NCBI RefSeq assembly: GCF_017814945.1
Contig: NZ_JAGIPX010000024.1
Coordinates: 1-64,000, forward strand
Direction: 5' to 3'
Length of the DNA: 64,000 bases
DNA from: Paraburkholderia sp. LEh10
GTDB taxonomy: Bacteria > Pseudomonadota > Gammaproteobacteria > Burkholderiales > Burkholderiaceae
Below the pieces are notes generated by a model that made no database searches, had not been told where the DNA came from, and saw only the letters and a list, made by a program, of their open reading frames with translations. The translations under genes and the position numbers were made by a program. Every line of letters starts with the position of its first letter. Within the stretch, counting starts at the first letter, position 1. This document shows, piece after piece, positions 33,962 to 47,337 of this stretch.

Positions 33962-36179
33962 TTAGTCAGCCCTCAGCACGATCGTCCCCAACGGCGGCAA
34001 CACCAATGCAGCAGACTGCGGCCGCCCATGCGCCGCCACCTCCTCGGTATAGATCACACCCGCGTTGCCCACATTCGACCCGCCATAAACCCCGGCATCC
34101 GTATTCACCACCTCGATCCAGCGCCCCGGACGGGGCATCCCAACCCGGTATCCCTGCCGCGGCACCGGCGTAAAGTTGCAAACCGTGATCAGCTCTCGTC
34201 CGGCCCCATCCACGCGCCGCCACGCAAAAACGGAGTTCTCCGTGTCGTCGCCGACTATCCACTCGAATCCGCCCGGCTCGCAATCGAGCCAATGCAAAGC
34301 CGGCTCCTCGCGATAAAGCCGGTTCAGGTCTCGCACGAGTCTTTGCACCCCATGATGCAACTCATCGTCGAGCAGATTCCAATGCGGCGATCCATCGTGG
34401 TCGAACTCGGCCATCTGCCCGAACTCGCCGCCCATGAACATCAGCTTCTTGCCCGGATGCGTCCACATGAACGCAAAGTACGCGCGCAGATTCGCGAACT
34501 TCTGCCAGCGGTCGCCGGGCATCTTGCCAAGCAACGAGCCCTTGCCATGCACGACCTCGTCGTGCGAAAGCGGCAACACGAACTTCTCGGAGTACGCGTA
34601 CACCATCGCGAACGTCATGTTGTGGTGATGCCACCGTCGATGGAGGGGGTCTTCGTGCATGTAATGCAGCGTGTCGTGCATCCACCCCATGTTCCACTTG
34701 AACTGGAAGCCCAGCCCGCCATCGTCGATGCGCGCCGTCACGCCCGGCCATGCCGTCGATTCCTCCGCCACCGTGATCGCGCCGTGCACATCGGGCATGT
34801 GCTGCACTTCATGATTGAGCCGCTTCAGGAATGCAATCGACTCGAGGTTCTCGCGGCCGCCGTAGACATTCGGCACCCATTCGCCCGCCGCGCGCGAGTA
34901 GTCGCGATACAGCATCGACGCGACGGCATCCACGCGCAAGCCATCGACGTGATAGCGCTTGAGCCACGCCAGCGCCGATGCGATCAGGAACGCGCTCACC
35001 TCGTTGCGGCCGAGGTTGTAGATCATCGTGTTCCAGTCCTGGTGATAGCCCTCGCGCGGATCGGAATGCTCGTAGAGTGCGGTGCCGTCGAATTGCACGA
35101 GCCCATGCGAGTCGTTTGGAAAGTGCGCGGGCACCCAGTCGAGAATCACGCCGAGCCCCGCTTCGTGCGCGCGGTTCACGAAGCCCGCGAACTGCTCGGG
35201 CGTGCCGAAGCGCGCCGACGGCGCGAATTGCGACAAAGGCTGATAACCCCACGATCCGCCGAACGGATGCTCGGCGATCGGCATGAACTCGATGTGCGTG
35301 AAGCCCATTTCCTTCGCGTACGGAATCAGGCGGTCCGCAAGCTCGGACCAGTTCAGCCCGCGATGCCCTTCCTCCGCGATGCGCAGCCACGATTCCGCGT
35401 GCACTTCATAGATCGAGATCGCGGATTGCGCGGTCTGCTTTGCCGCGCGTGTCTGCATCCAGTCGCCGTCCGTCCATGCAAAGTGCTCGACTTCATCGAC
35501 GTGCGCGACCACGGACGCCGTCGCGGGCGGCTTCTCCGTCTGCATCGCACAAGGGTCGGACTTGAGCGGCAACGGATGCCCGTCGCTCGTCAGCATCTCG
35601 TACTTGTAGCGCGTGCCCGCGCCGATGCGCGGCACAAACAGCTCCCACACGCCCGCCTGATGCCGCAGACGCATCGGATGACGGCGGCCGTCCCACGAAT
35701 TGAAGTCGCCCACCACCGACACGCGCCGCGCATTCGGCGCCCATACGGCGAAGCGCACGCCGGGCACGCCGTCCATCGTGTACGGCCGCGAGCCGAGGCA
35801 TTCGAGCACCGCATACGGATCGCCCCATGCGACGCGCTGCAACGGCTCGTCGCCGAGCACAGGGCCGAACGAATACGTGTCCTCGATCTCCTGAACGGCG
35901 CCATGCCAGTCGATACGCAATCGATACGGCACCGCCTCTTTCACGGGTCCCGCGAACAGGCCGACGGGACTCAGTTGCTCCAGTTCGCCGAGCAGTCTGC
36001 CGTCGTCGCGCGCGATCACCGATACGCGCGCTGCGTTCGGCAGCATCACGCGCACGACAGGACCGGCGTCCGTCTGATGCATGCCGAGCTGCGAGAACGG
36101 ATCGTGATGCCGCGCATCGACCAGTGCATCGAGGTCTACCCGGTGCAGGCCGGCGGCTTCCAGTTGAACGCTGCTTTGC

Positions 36180-36187
<8 letters not shown>
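33962..36187 (-). CDS. glgB: 1,4-alpha-glucan branching enzyme
   Basis: GlgB (GH13_9) introduces alpha-1,6 branches into the linear glucan made by GlgE. The start at 36187 (MSEQSSVQLEAAGLHRVDLD) overlaps the treS stop by eight bases and has GAGG six bases upstream; a GTG two codons earlier is possible. The 741-residue product has two N-terminal beta-sandwich domains, then GVILDWVPAHFPNDSHGLVQ, the nucleophile in VDGLRVDAVASMLYRDYSR, the acid in VAEESTAWPGVT, and LPLSHDEVVHGKGSLLGKMP. The length is that of a full branching enzyme. Confidence 0.97.
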
Positions 36188-39641
<3,454 letters not shown>

Positions 39642-39650
39642 ATCGCACCT

Positions 39651-42600
39651 TCATCCATTGATTGTCGTGTCATGCGCGGCCCGATGCGCGTCGACATCGT
39701 CGGCAACTGCGTCGGGAACGGCCTCGCGCGGCAGGCCGCCCGCCGGCGCGATGCGCCAGATCGAGAACGGCCGCATGCCGGGATCGAGCCGCACGTGTTG
39801 CCATCGGCCCTGCCATTGAAACCGCTCGCCTGTCATCTGGTCGATCACGTCGATGGTGCCGTGATCGTGCAGGCCCCAGCGGTTGAATGTTCCCCACGAC
39901 AACTCGATATCCGCGCCCTGTTCGTTGTATGGATCGAGATTGATCGCGACGACGATCACGTTGTCGCGTGCTTCCGTGGCTTTCTCGAAGAACAGGATGT
40001 GATCGTTGTGCGCCGGCAGGAACGTGAGGTTCAGATGCGTGTGCAACGCGGGGTTCGTGCGGCGGATGCGGTTGAGCGCCGAGATCTCGCCGACGATATT
40101 GCCCGGCCGGTTCCAATCCCACGCGCGGATCTGATACTTCTCGGAGTCCAGGTACTCTTCGCTGTTCGGCAGCGCGGCCGCTTCGCACAGTTCGAAGCCG
40201 CTATACACGCCCCACAGCCCCGAGAGCATCGTCGCCAGCGCCGCGCGGATCAGGAAACCCGGACGCCCTTGCGATTGCAGGTGCCGCGGGTTGATGTCCG
40301 GCGTGTTGACGAAGAAATTCGGCCGGAAGAATTCGCGCAGGTTGCTCTGCGTGAGCTCCGTCAGATACTCGGTGAAGTCGCGCTTCGACTCGCGCCATGT
40401 GAAGTACGTGTATGACTGCGAGAAGCCGAGCTTCGCGAGGCGCGCCATCACGCGCGGACGCGTGAACGCTTCCGACAGGAAGATCACGTCGGGGTGCCGC
40501 GCGCGCACGTCGTTGATCATCCATTCCCAGAACGGGAAGGGCTTCGTGTGCGGATTGTCGACGCGGAAAATGCGCACGCCCGCGTCGATCCAGAACAGGA
40601 TCACGTCGCGCAACGCGATCCATAGATCGGGCTTCGCGTCGCGCGCATAGAAGTCCGGGTTCACGATGTCCTGATATTTCTTCGGCGGATTCTCCGCGTA
40701 ACGCAGCGTGCCGTCGGGGCGCCACGCGAACCACGTCGGATGCTGCTTCAGCCACGGATGATCGGGCGAGCATTGAATCGCGAAGTCGAGCGCGATTTCG
40801 AGGCCGTGTTCGTGCGCGGCGGCGAGCATGCGCCTGAAATCGTCGAGCGTGCCGAGCTGTGGATGCACGGCGTCATGCCCGCCCGCGTCGCCGCCGATCG
40901 CATATGGACTGCCGACATCATCAGGGGCCGCCGTCAACGAGTTGTTGCGGCCTTTGCGGTTCGCCATGCCGATCGGGTGGATGGGCGGAAAGTAAAGCAC
41001 GTCGAAGCCCATGTCGCGGATGCGCGGCAGCTTGGCGATCACATCGTCGAACGTGCCGTGGCGATGCTCGTCGTCGCTCATCGAGCGCGGGAAGATCTCG
41101 TACCAGCTGCCAAAACGCGCGCCGGCGCGCTCGACGTCGATCCGATAGACGATCGGGTCGCGCGACAGTCCCGGCCGGTGACGCGCGGCGGCGAATGCTT
41201 GCGCCGTGGTCGGCGCGAGCACGATTGCGAGCCGTTCGCCCAGGTCCGCCTTCATGAATTCATTGACGATTTCTTCGAGTTGCTGGGGCTGCGAGCCATC
41301 GGCCGTTTCCGCTTCGGCCAGCGCGAGTGCGAACAGATGCTTCGCCTCTTCGAGTTCGAGATCGACCGCCTGGTCCGCCTTCAGCTTCTTCTGCATATGA
41401 TCGACGAGCGACGCGAAGTCGTCGCGCCACGCGATCACCGTGAACTCGTGCCGCCCTACACGCTCAAGCGGTATGCGCGCTTCCCAGATGTCGTTGCCGG
41501 CGGGCTGCGCGGGCGTCATCTGGACTTCGTGCCATGCCGTTTCGTCGGCGGCGCGCCAGATGACGGCGGCCGCGATCTTGTCGTGGCCCTCGGCAAACAC
41601 GGCGGCCGTGACGGGCACGCGCTCGCCGACGATGCGCTTGGCGGGAAAGCGCCCGTGATCGACGGCGGGCGACACGCTTTCGATTGCCACGCGCGAGGTC
41701 GCGATCGCATCGAGCACGCTCTTGTGCCCCGAGGTCTTGCTGCCTGCCTTGTCGATGGGCGGCGCGAGCACGACGGGCTTGTCGGCGACCGCGCGGAACA
41801 GCCGGCACGCGCCCGGCGCGAGCGTGAACGCGCCAAGCGGCTGCGGCGCGCCGCGTGTTTCGGTGCCGAGCTGGATGAAGCGCGTGAAGCTGCCGGGCAC
41901 GCCATCGAGGAAGCGCGCTGGATCGACGCGCACGGGCGTGCCGAGCTCGGGGTTGATCGCAATCAGCACGGCCTCGTCCGCGTCGCGCAGGTCGCGCTGG
42001 TCGCCGCGCAACAGGATGGCTGCGTGCGTGTCCGGGCCGGACAGCGAGCGCAGTTCGCCGTTCGTCTGCAATGACCACGTATCGCGCTGAATCGCGTTCG
42101 CATGACGCACGCGCTCGGCAAGATCGAAACGCGCCGCGCCGCGCAGGTTCGCGTAGTGATCGGCGCTGCCGAGCGTATGCGAGATCGGCTCGGCGATGCC
42201 GTATTCGAAGCCCATCGGCATCAGCCAGCCGGTGCCTGTCGATACCGCCGTCAGCAACGCGCGCCGGTAAGCGCGCTCGACGATCGCCGAATCGTGCACC
42301 TGCTCCAGATCCGCTGCGAGACGCGTGCCGTACGGCGCTTCGGGAAAGGCAATGGGCGAGCCGACGCGCATCAGCGCCACGTGCTCGTCGAGCAGCCACG
42401 GCGCGCGAAAGTCCCACCAGCGCGACGACGAGAACACGGCATCGAAGCCGATGCCTTCGAGCGCGGCGATGTCCTGGCGCGCGAGGCCGGGTGTCGCGGC
42501 GAGAAAGCGCGTCGACGGATGCCGCGACGCGCGCACGGCTGCTTCGAGACGCGGCCACGCGAACGCGGGCACGCGATGCGGCGAATCGAAACGGAATCCG

Positions 42601-43097
42601 CCGATGCCCGCGTCCGCGAGCGTATCGAGCGTGTTCGCCCACCAGTCGATCAGCGGCGCGGCGACATGCTCGTTGCTGAAGTTCGCATACGCGACGTTGT
42701 CTTCATGACGCGCGTGGCGCGGGTCGAGCCGCGCTTCTTCCGGCTCGAACGGATGAAACCAGTCGCGATGCTCGCGATACAGGTGGCCGTCGGCGGCGGC
42801 GCGATCGATCACGAGATCGACGAGCAACGTCAGGCCATGCTGGCTTGCCGTCTCCGCGAGACGCTGCAGCACTTCATGTGCGGGCTGATCGGTGGCGAGC
42901 GCGGGATGCAGCCGCTCGTGATCGCTGACGATCTGCGCATGCCCGGCCTGCCCCGGCTGGAACAGGCCGCCGATCAGCACATGATCGAAGCCCAGCGCGG
43001 CCGCATGTTCGAATTGCGCGGGCCAGGCATCCAGCCGTCCGACGAGGGGGGAATGAACAAAGTAGATCCGCGGCGCATAGGCGTGAGGAGCTTCCAT
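39651..43097 (-). CDS. glgE: Maltose-1-phosphate maltosyltransferase with extra N-terminal GH13-like domain
   Basis: GlgE (GH13_3) adds maltosyl units from maltose-1-phosphate to alpha-1,4-glucan. The ATG at 43097 (MEAPHAYAPRIYFVHSPLVG) gives 1148 residues, against ~660-700 for actinobacterial GlgE. The C-terminal ~670 residues are canonical: SWYEIFPRSMSDDEHRHGTF, LYFPPIHPIGMANRKGRNN, nucleophile in RIFRVDNPHTKPFPFWEW (near 847), acid in VIFLSEAFTRP (near 875) and FVNTPDINPRHL. The N-terminal ~450 residues resemble a second GH13 barrel (GGFRFDSPHRVPAFAW near 171) but have no acid Glu or NHD motif. A GTG 14 codons upstream is an alternative start. It is the first gene of the cluster. Confidence 0.94.
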   Translation of the reverse strand: MEAPHAYAPRIYFVHSPLVGRLDAWPAQFEHAAALGFDHVLIGGLFQPGQAGHAQIVSDHERLHPALATDQPAHEVLQRLAETASQHGLTLLVDLVIDRAAADGHLYREHRDWFHPFEPEEARLDPRHARHEDNVAYANFSNEHVAAPLIDWWANTLDTLADAGIGGFRFDSPHRVPAFAWPRLEAAVRASRHPSTRFLAATPGLARQDIAALEGIGFDAVFSSSRWWDFRAPWLLDEHVALMRVGSPIAFPEAPYGTRLAADLEQVHDSAIVERAYRRALLTAVSTGTGWLMPMGFEYGIAEPISHTLGSADHYANLRGAARFDLAERVRHANAIQRDTWSLQTNGELRSLSGPDTHAAILLRGDQRDLRDADEAVLIAINPELGTPVRVDPARFLDGVPGSFTRFIQLGTETRGAPQPLGAFTLAPGACRLFRAVADKPVVLAPPIDKAGSKTSGHKSVLDAIATSRVAIESVSPAVDHGRFPAKRIVGERVPVTAAVFAEGHDKIAAAVIWRAADETAWHEVQMTPAQPAGNDIWEARIPLERVGRHEFTVIAWRDDFASLVDHMQKKLKADQAVDLELEEAKHLFALALAEAETADGSQPQQLEEIVNEFMKADLGERLAIVLAPTTAQAFAAARHRPGLSRDPIVYRIDVERAGARFGSWYEIFPRSMSDDEHRHGTFDDVIAKLPRIRDMGFDVLYFPPIHPIGMANRKGRNNSLTAAPDDVGSPYAIGGDAGGHDAVHPQLGTLDDFRRMLAAAHEHGLEIALDFAIQCSPDHPWLKQHPTWFAWRPDGTLRYAENPPKKYQDIVNPDFYARDAKPDLWIALRDVILFWIDAGVRIFRVDNPHTKPFPFWEWMINDVRARHPDVIFLSEAFTRPRVMARLAKLGFSQSYTYFTWRESKRDFTEYLTELTQSNLREFFRPNFFVNTPDINPRHLQSQGRPGFLIRAALATMLSGLWGVYSGFELCEAAALPNSEEYLDSEKYQIRAWDWNRPGNIVGEISALNRIRRTNPALHTHLNLTFLPAHNDHILFFEKATEARDNVIVVAINLDPYNEQGADIELSWGTFNRWGLHDHGTIDVIDQMTGERFQWQGRWQHVRLDPGMRPFSIWRIAPAGGLPREAVPDAVADDVDAHRAAHDTTING

Positions 43098-43700
43098 CGG
43101 TCGTTTCCAGATTCGTCCTGCTTCGCGGCGTGGATGCACGTCCGTACGATCACCACCGCCTATTAGGCTTCAGAGCCGGATGCCGCGCGATGCGTCCTGC
43201 GACGGCGCGTACTGCTCAATGTAGTGCATTGATCGACATGCCGCGCGCCAGTTCAAGCCGTCCGAACCGGACAAAAAGCCGAACCTGAAGCGCTGCATGT
43301 CGCAGGTCGGGACCCATCGACAGGCGGTAAAGCAGCAAGCGTTGTGCCAGAAAGCTGACGGCAAATGCACGGCAACGGCGCGGCTGAAACGGCGACATGC
43401 ATGCAACGACGGCTGGCGCAGCCGGGTATGGCGCGATGCAACAGAAGCGGGTGCGCCGTCGTTCATACGAATGACGGCGCGCACCTGACGGAAGACGTGT
43501 AATTCGGGGTGTCGTGCGCCGGCTGTTACATGGCATGTTGCCACAGCCGGATGAGCGCGACAGGAGAGCGCACCGGGCGCGTCTCGCGTGTGCGCGATGA
43601 CGGTTGCATGACGGGAAAAAATCGGCGCGCAATGGCGCACATCGCGCACAAGCCGCTCTGCACGATTGGCCCGCTGGCAGGCGCCGGCTGCGATCGCGTG
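43098..43700. other. Gap between glgE and the DUF1345 gene
   Basis: No gene is supported. The minus-strand frames here (such as 43170-43649) are Cys/His/Arg-rich and not protein-like. The glgE promoter should lie in 43100-43260 on the minus strand, but I find no convincing -35/-10 pair. A short GGCT-TCAG-AGCC stem is at about 43168-43179. Confidence 0.5.
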
Positions 43701-44366
43701 CTACGAGCCGAGCAGCCCCGCGGCCATGTTGATGCACAGGCCGAGCACGGCGACGTTGAAGTAGAACGACAGTACCGACTGCGCGAGGACCGCGCGGCGT
43801 ATCTCGCGCGAACGTAGCACGACGTCCGAGGTCTGCGATGCAACGGCGATCGTGAAGGAGAAATACAGAAAATCCCAATAGTTCGGATCGAGCTTGTGAT
43901 CGGGAAACTGCAGCGCCGTTTCGTGACGGTCCTCCGCGAAGTAGAGACGCGCATAGTGCAGCGTGAAAATGGTCGGGACCAGAAACCACGCGCCGATCAG
44001 TGTGACGGCCGTCACAACGTAATGCGCGAAGCCCGTTCCAGACGAGCCCGAGCCGCCCTTCGACGACGCCAGCTCCAGCACGATGGCCGCGACGCTCGCG
44101 ACCGTCGCGAGGCAGACGATGAAGAGCACGACAGTCGCGTTCTCGTCCTCGCGCTGGGCGATTTCGCGCGCGCGCACGTGATCGGCGCGCGCCATCTGGA
44201 TCCACATCAGCGCGAGGTAGCCCCACACGGCGGCATCCCACGAGACGAGCACACGGATCACCGGGCGCATCGGCGTGCCCGCGAGCAGCACCCCGAGCAG
44301 CACGCCGAACACGACGCCCGTGACCATGCGCGGGCGGTTGCGCAGTACTTGTGGATAGACGTTCAT
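43701..44366 (-). CDS. DUF1345 family membrane protein
   Basis: The 221-residue protein has about five hydrophobic segments: RMVTGVVFGVLLGVLLAG, WDAAVWGYLALMWIQMA, VVLFIVCLATVASVAAIVLE, YVVTAVTLIGAWFLVPTIF and VLSFYFNVAVLGLCINMAAG. The block HYARLYFAEDRHETALQFPD followed by YWDFLYFSFTIAVASQTSDV is the DUF1345 signature. The family is an uncharacterised inner-membrane group. An inverted repeat lies 35-55 bases upstream of its start. No partner gene is adjacent. Confidence 0.88.
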   Translation of the reverse strand: MNVYPQVLRNRPRMVTGVVFGVLLGVLLAGTPMRPVIRVLVSWDAAVWGYLALMWIQMARADHVRAREIAQREDENATVVLFIVCLATVASVAAIVLELASSKGGSGSSGTGFAHYVVTAVTLIGAWFLVPTIFTLHYARLYFAEDRHETALQFPDHKLDPNYWDFLYFSFTIAVASQTSDVVLRSREIRRAVLAQSVLSFYFNVAVLGLCINMAAGLLGS

Positions 44367-44400
44367 GGGCGCGTGTGGCTAACAAGAGGTTGTGACATGG

Positions 44401-44421
44401 CGATGTCGAGATGTGACATCG
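44401..44421. promoter_or_regulatory. Inverted repeat upstream of the DUF1345 gene
   Basis: CGATGTC (44401-44407) and GACATCG (44415-44421) are perfect inverted copies separated by seven bases. A further TGTGACAT copy at 44391-44398 repeats the right arm. It could be an operator; the regulator is unknown. Confidence 0.45.
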
Positions 44422-44545
44422 AAGGTTGCGGCGGTTCTACGGTTGCATGCGGCATGATTTGTCGAAATGAGTGCCTGACGTTATAGTTTTCCCGCAGTTT
44501 TGCTCAGTGGCCTTGCATGCGGCTTTCACCGGGCGCTTCATTCCC

Positions 44546-44580
44546 GCGTGCCGCGTGCCGCGTGCCGCGTGCCGCGTGCC
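44546..44580. repeat. Five tandem copies of GCGTGCC
   Basis: Five exact head-to-tail copies of a 7-base unit occupy 35 bases in a non-coding gap. Such short tandem arrays are prone to slippage and copy number may vary between strains. Confidence 0.93.
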
Positions 44581-44674
44581 TGCAGCGGCTTCAGCATTTC
44601 GACGATCGGGCATCGACGCTCGTGCGGCGCAACCGCTGGCGCCGCGCCGGGCGACGGCCAGATCGGGGGCGCAG

Positions 44675-44753
44675 GCGCAGCGCCAGTTGTGCAGCAGAGG
44701 CGTGAGTCCGAACGCGCAGCGCCAGATGTCCAGCATAGGCGCGTAGTCGGAAC
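44675..44753. repeat. Two imperfect ~40-bp tandem repeats
   Basis: Units at 44675-44713 and 44714-44753 share GCGCAGCGCCAG, TGT-CAGCA-AGGCG and GTC-GAAC; a third partial copy begins at 44754 (GCGCAGCG). With the 7-base array this makes the whole 44.37-44.89 kb gap repeat-rich and gene-free. Confidence 0.8.
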
Positions 44754-44892
44754 GCGCAGCGTACGGAGACTAACCAGAGACCGCAGCACAGCGGCGCAAG
44801 ACCCGTATTGGGGCGGACGCCCGGCGCACTCGCATGGGTCGGCCATCAGCCGACGGCGCGCCGGTCGAATACAAACATCATCTGGAGCCCCC

Positions 44893-45570
44893 ATGACAGA
44901 TGTTGAACACCACGCTGCGCGTGCCGATGCCGCGCACGCCGGTCAGCGCGCTCACGAGGCGGCGCGGGCGGCGGACATGGCGAACGCGGTGCCGGGTATG
45001 CAGCCGGGTATGCTATCCCGCGCGCGCTCGCCGCAGCGCCGCGCGTGGTTGCTCGGCGCACTCGCGTCGGCGGCGAGCCTTGCGTTTGCAGCAGCGCGCG
45101 ATGGCGCGGCGCCCGGCGTCGCGCGCGTTGCGGGCATCTCGCCCGCCTTTGCCGATACGCTGCCGCCCGCAGGCGGCGGGATCGACGCATTCATCGCGCT
45201 GTCCGGCAAGCTCACGGGGCACACCAGCTTCGATCCCGTGCACCGCAGGCGCGCCTATGAGGCGCTGTCGAAGGCGGACAGCCAGTTCACGCAGCACGTC
45301 GCCACGCTCAACACCTGGCTGCAGACGCACGGCGGCGTGCCGTCGGATACCGTCACGCAGGCGCTGCAGGCCGAGCAGCCGGAGCTTGCGAAGACCGTCA
45401 GCGCGATCACGCGCGCGTGGTATCTGGGCCTCGTCGGCGATTTGCCGAACGTGCAGGTGATCGCGTTCGAACGCGCACTGATGTTCGAGCCCGTCAAGGA
45501 CATCCTGACGGTCCCGTCGTATTGCCGCGACGTGCCGTTTTACTGGACCCGGAAGCCAGCGAATGCATGA
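44893..45570 (+). CDS. FAD-dependent sugar dehydrogenase, small (gamma, Tat hitch-hiker) subunit
   Basis: The start at 44893 has GGAG six bases upstream. The 225-residue product has a long N-terminal region, a twin-arginine-type signal (SPQRRAWLLGALASAASLAF, about residues 46-65) and a mature part with LDP-like helices. The block ITRAWYLGLVGDLPNVQVIA and the C-terminal ALMFEPVKDI then SYCRDVPFYWTRKP match the small subunit of Burkholderia FAD-glucose dehydrogenase. That subunit carries the folded catalytic subunit through the Tat system. The catalytic GMC gene and a tri-heme cytochrome gene follow. The unusually long N-terminus before the RR pair could mean a later start is used. Confidence 0.87.
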   Translation: MTDVEHHAARADAAHAGQRAHEAARAADMANAVPGMQPGMLSRARSPQRRAWLLGALASAASLAFAAARDGAAPGVARVAGISPAFADTLPPAGGGIDAFIALSGKLTGHTSFDPVHRRRAYEALSKADSQFTQHVATLNTWLQTHGGVPSDTVTQALQAEQPELAKTVSAITRAWYLGLVGDLPNVQVIAFERALMFEPVKDILTVPSYCRDVPFYWTRKPANA

Positions 45571-45712
45571 GCGCCCGCGCCTGAACGGGCGCCTGCGGCA
45601 CACACGCGTCTCGCACGCCGCTCGCCTGCGGCGCGCGGCGGGGTTGTCCGATACACGAAAAGAACCAGGCCAGCAGATCAAGCCAACGGAAGAAGGCAAA
45701 CAAGAGGCAAGC

Positions 45713-47314
45713 ATGGCAAACGCAAATTCCGCCGACATCGTCGTAGTCGGCTCGGGCGTGGCGGGCGGTCTCGTTGCGCATCAGATGGCGCTCGCAGGCG
45801 CGTCGGTGATCCTGCTCGAAGCCGGGCCGCGCTTGCAGCGAGGGCAGATCGTCGAGAACTTCCGCAACTCGCCGGCGAAACTGGACTTCGCGACGCCGTA
45901 TCCGTCGACGCCCCACGCGCCGCACCCGCAGTACACGCCCGCCAACAACTATCTGATCCAGAAGGGCGACTATCCGTACAACGTGCAGTATCTGCGGCTC
46001 GTCGGCGGCACGACCTGGCACTGGGCGGCCGCGACCTGGCGTCTTCTGCCGTCGGACTTCGGGTTGAAGAAGCGCTATGGTGTCGGCCGCGACTGGCCGT
46101 ATCCGTATGAAACGCTCGAGCCGTGGTACTACGCCGCCGAAGTGCAACTGGGCGTGTCCGGGCCGGACGCGTCCGTCGATCTTGGCTCGCCGCGCTCGAA
46201 GCCTTATCCGATGGCGGCCCTGCCGCTGTCGTACATGGACCAGCGCTTTTCCGACGTGCTGAATGCGAACGGCTTCAAGGTCGTGCCCGAGCCCGTCGCG
46301 CGCAACAGCCGACCTTTTGACGCGCGCCCCACCTGCTGCGGCAACAACAACTGCATGCCGATCTGCCCGATCGGCGCGATGTACAACGGCATCGTCCACG
46401 CCGACAAGGCCGAGCGCGCGGGCGCGAAGCTGATTTCACAAGCGGTCGTCTACCGGGTCGAGGCGGACAACAAAGGGCTCATTACGGCCGTTCACTACAA
46501 GGACCCGAACGGCAACAGCACGCGCATCACGGGCAAGCTGTTCGTGCTCGCGGCCAACGGCATCGAGACGCCGAAGCTGATGCTGATGTCGACTTCCGAC
46601 AGGTTCCCGCGCGGCGTCGGCAACAGCTCCGATCAGGTCGGCCGCAATCTGATGGACCATCCGGGCACGGGTGTCTCCTTTCTCGCGAATGAATCGCTAT
46701 GGCCGGGGCGCGGGCCGATGGAGATGACGTCGGTGGTGAACTTCCGCGACGGCGCGTTCCGCTCGGACTATGCGTCGAAGAAGCTGCACGTGTCGAACGG
46801 CGTGCCGACCATTGCGATCGCCGCGTCGCTGCTCAAAGCAGGGCTGACGGGCGCGGAGCTGGACCGGCAGATTCGCGATCGCGCCGCGCGCATGGTGCTC
46901 GTCAACAGTTTCCATGAGCAGTTGCCCGAGCCGCAGAACCGCATCGTGCCTTGCGCCGATCACAAGGACGCGCTCGGCATTCCGCAGCCGGAGATCCACT
47001 ACTCGATCAACGACTATGTTGCAAAAAGCGCCGCGCACACGCACGAAGTCTATGCGAAGATCGCGGGCCTGTTCGGCGGCACGGAGGTGTCGTTCGACGA
47101 CCACTTCGCGCCGAACAACCACATCATGGGCACGACCATCATGGGCGACGATGCCGCCGATTCCGTCGTCGATGCCGACTGCCGCACGCACGATCACCAG
47201 AATCTGTTCATCGCGAGCAGCGCCGTGATGCCGAGCGCGGCGTCCGTGAACTGCACGCTGACCATCGCCGCGCTGTCGCTCAAGCTCGCCGACAAGCTGA
47301 AGAGCGAACTTTGA
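45713..47314 (+). CDS. FAD-dependent sugar dehydrogenase, catalytic (GMC) subunit
   Basis: The 533-residue GMC oxidoreductase begins MANANSADIVVVGSGVAGGL, an FAD-binding Rossmann motif, with GAGG six bases before the ATG. VGGTTWHWAAATWRLLPSDF is the FAD-contacting block. The cysteine cluster CCGNNNCMPICPIGAMY (about residues 204-220) matches the [3Fe-4S] site of B. cepacia FAD-glucose dehydrogenase. The catalytic His pair region is APNNHIMGTTIMGDD and SVNCTLTIAALSLKLAD. It has no signal of its own and depends on the small subunit for export. Glucose is the best guess for substrate; gluconate or sorbitol dehydrogenases are related. Confidence 0.92.
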   Translation: MANANSADIVVVGSGVAGGLVAHQMALAGASVILLEAGPRLQRGQIVENFRNSPAKLDFATPYPSTPHAPHPQYTPANNYLIQKGDYPYNVQYLRLVGGTTWHWAAATWRLLPSDFGLKKRYGVGRDWPYPYETLEPWYYAAEVQLGVSGPDASVDLGSPRSKPYPMAALPLSYMDQRFSDVLNANGFKVVPEPVARNSRPFDARPTCCGNNNCMPICPIGAMYNGIVHADKAERAGAKLISQAVVYRVEADNKGLITAVHYKDPNGNSTRITGKLFVLAANGIETPKLMLMSTSDRFPRGVGNSSDQVGRNLMDHPGTGVSFLANESLWPGRGPMEMTSVVNFRDGAFRSDYASKKLHVSNGVPTIAIAASLLKAGLTGAELDRQIRDRAARMVLVNSFHEQLPEPQNRIVPCADHKDALGIPQPEIHYSINDYVAKSAAHTHEVYAKIAGLFGGTEVSFDDHFAPNNHIMGTTIMGDDAADSVVDADCRTHDHQNLFIASSAVMPSAASVNCTLTIAALSLKLADKLKSEL

Positions 47315-47337
47315 CCGAAACCACGGAGAGACAACGG

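Noticed and set aside
43170..43649. 159-codon minus-strand frame upstream of glgE
   Set aside because: Composition is rich in Cys, His and Arg with no domain or ribosome-binding site, and three overlapping frames look equally open.
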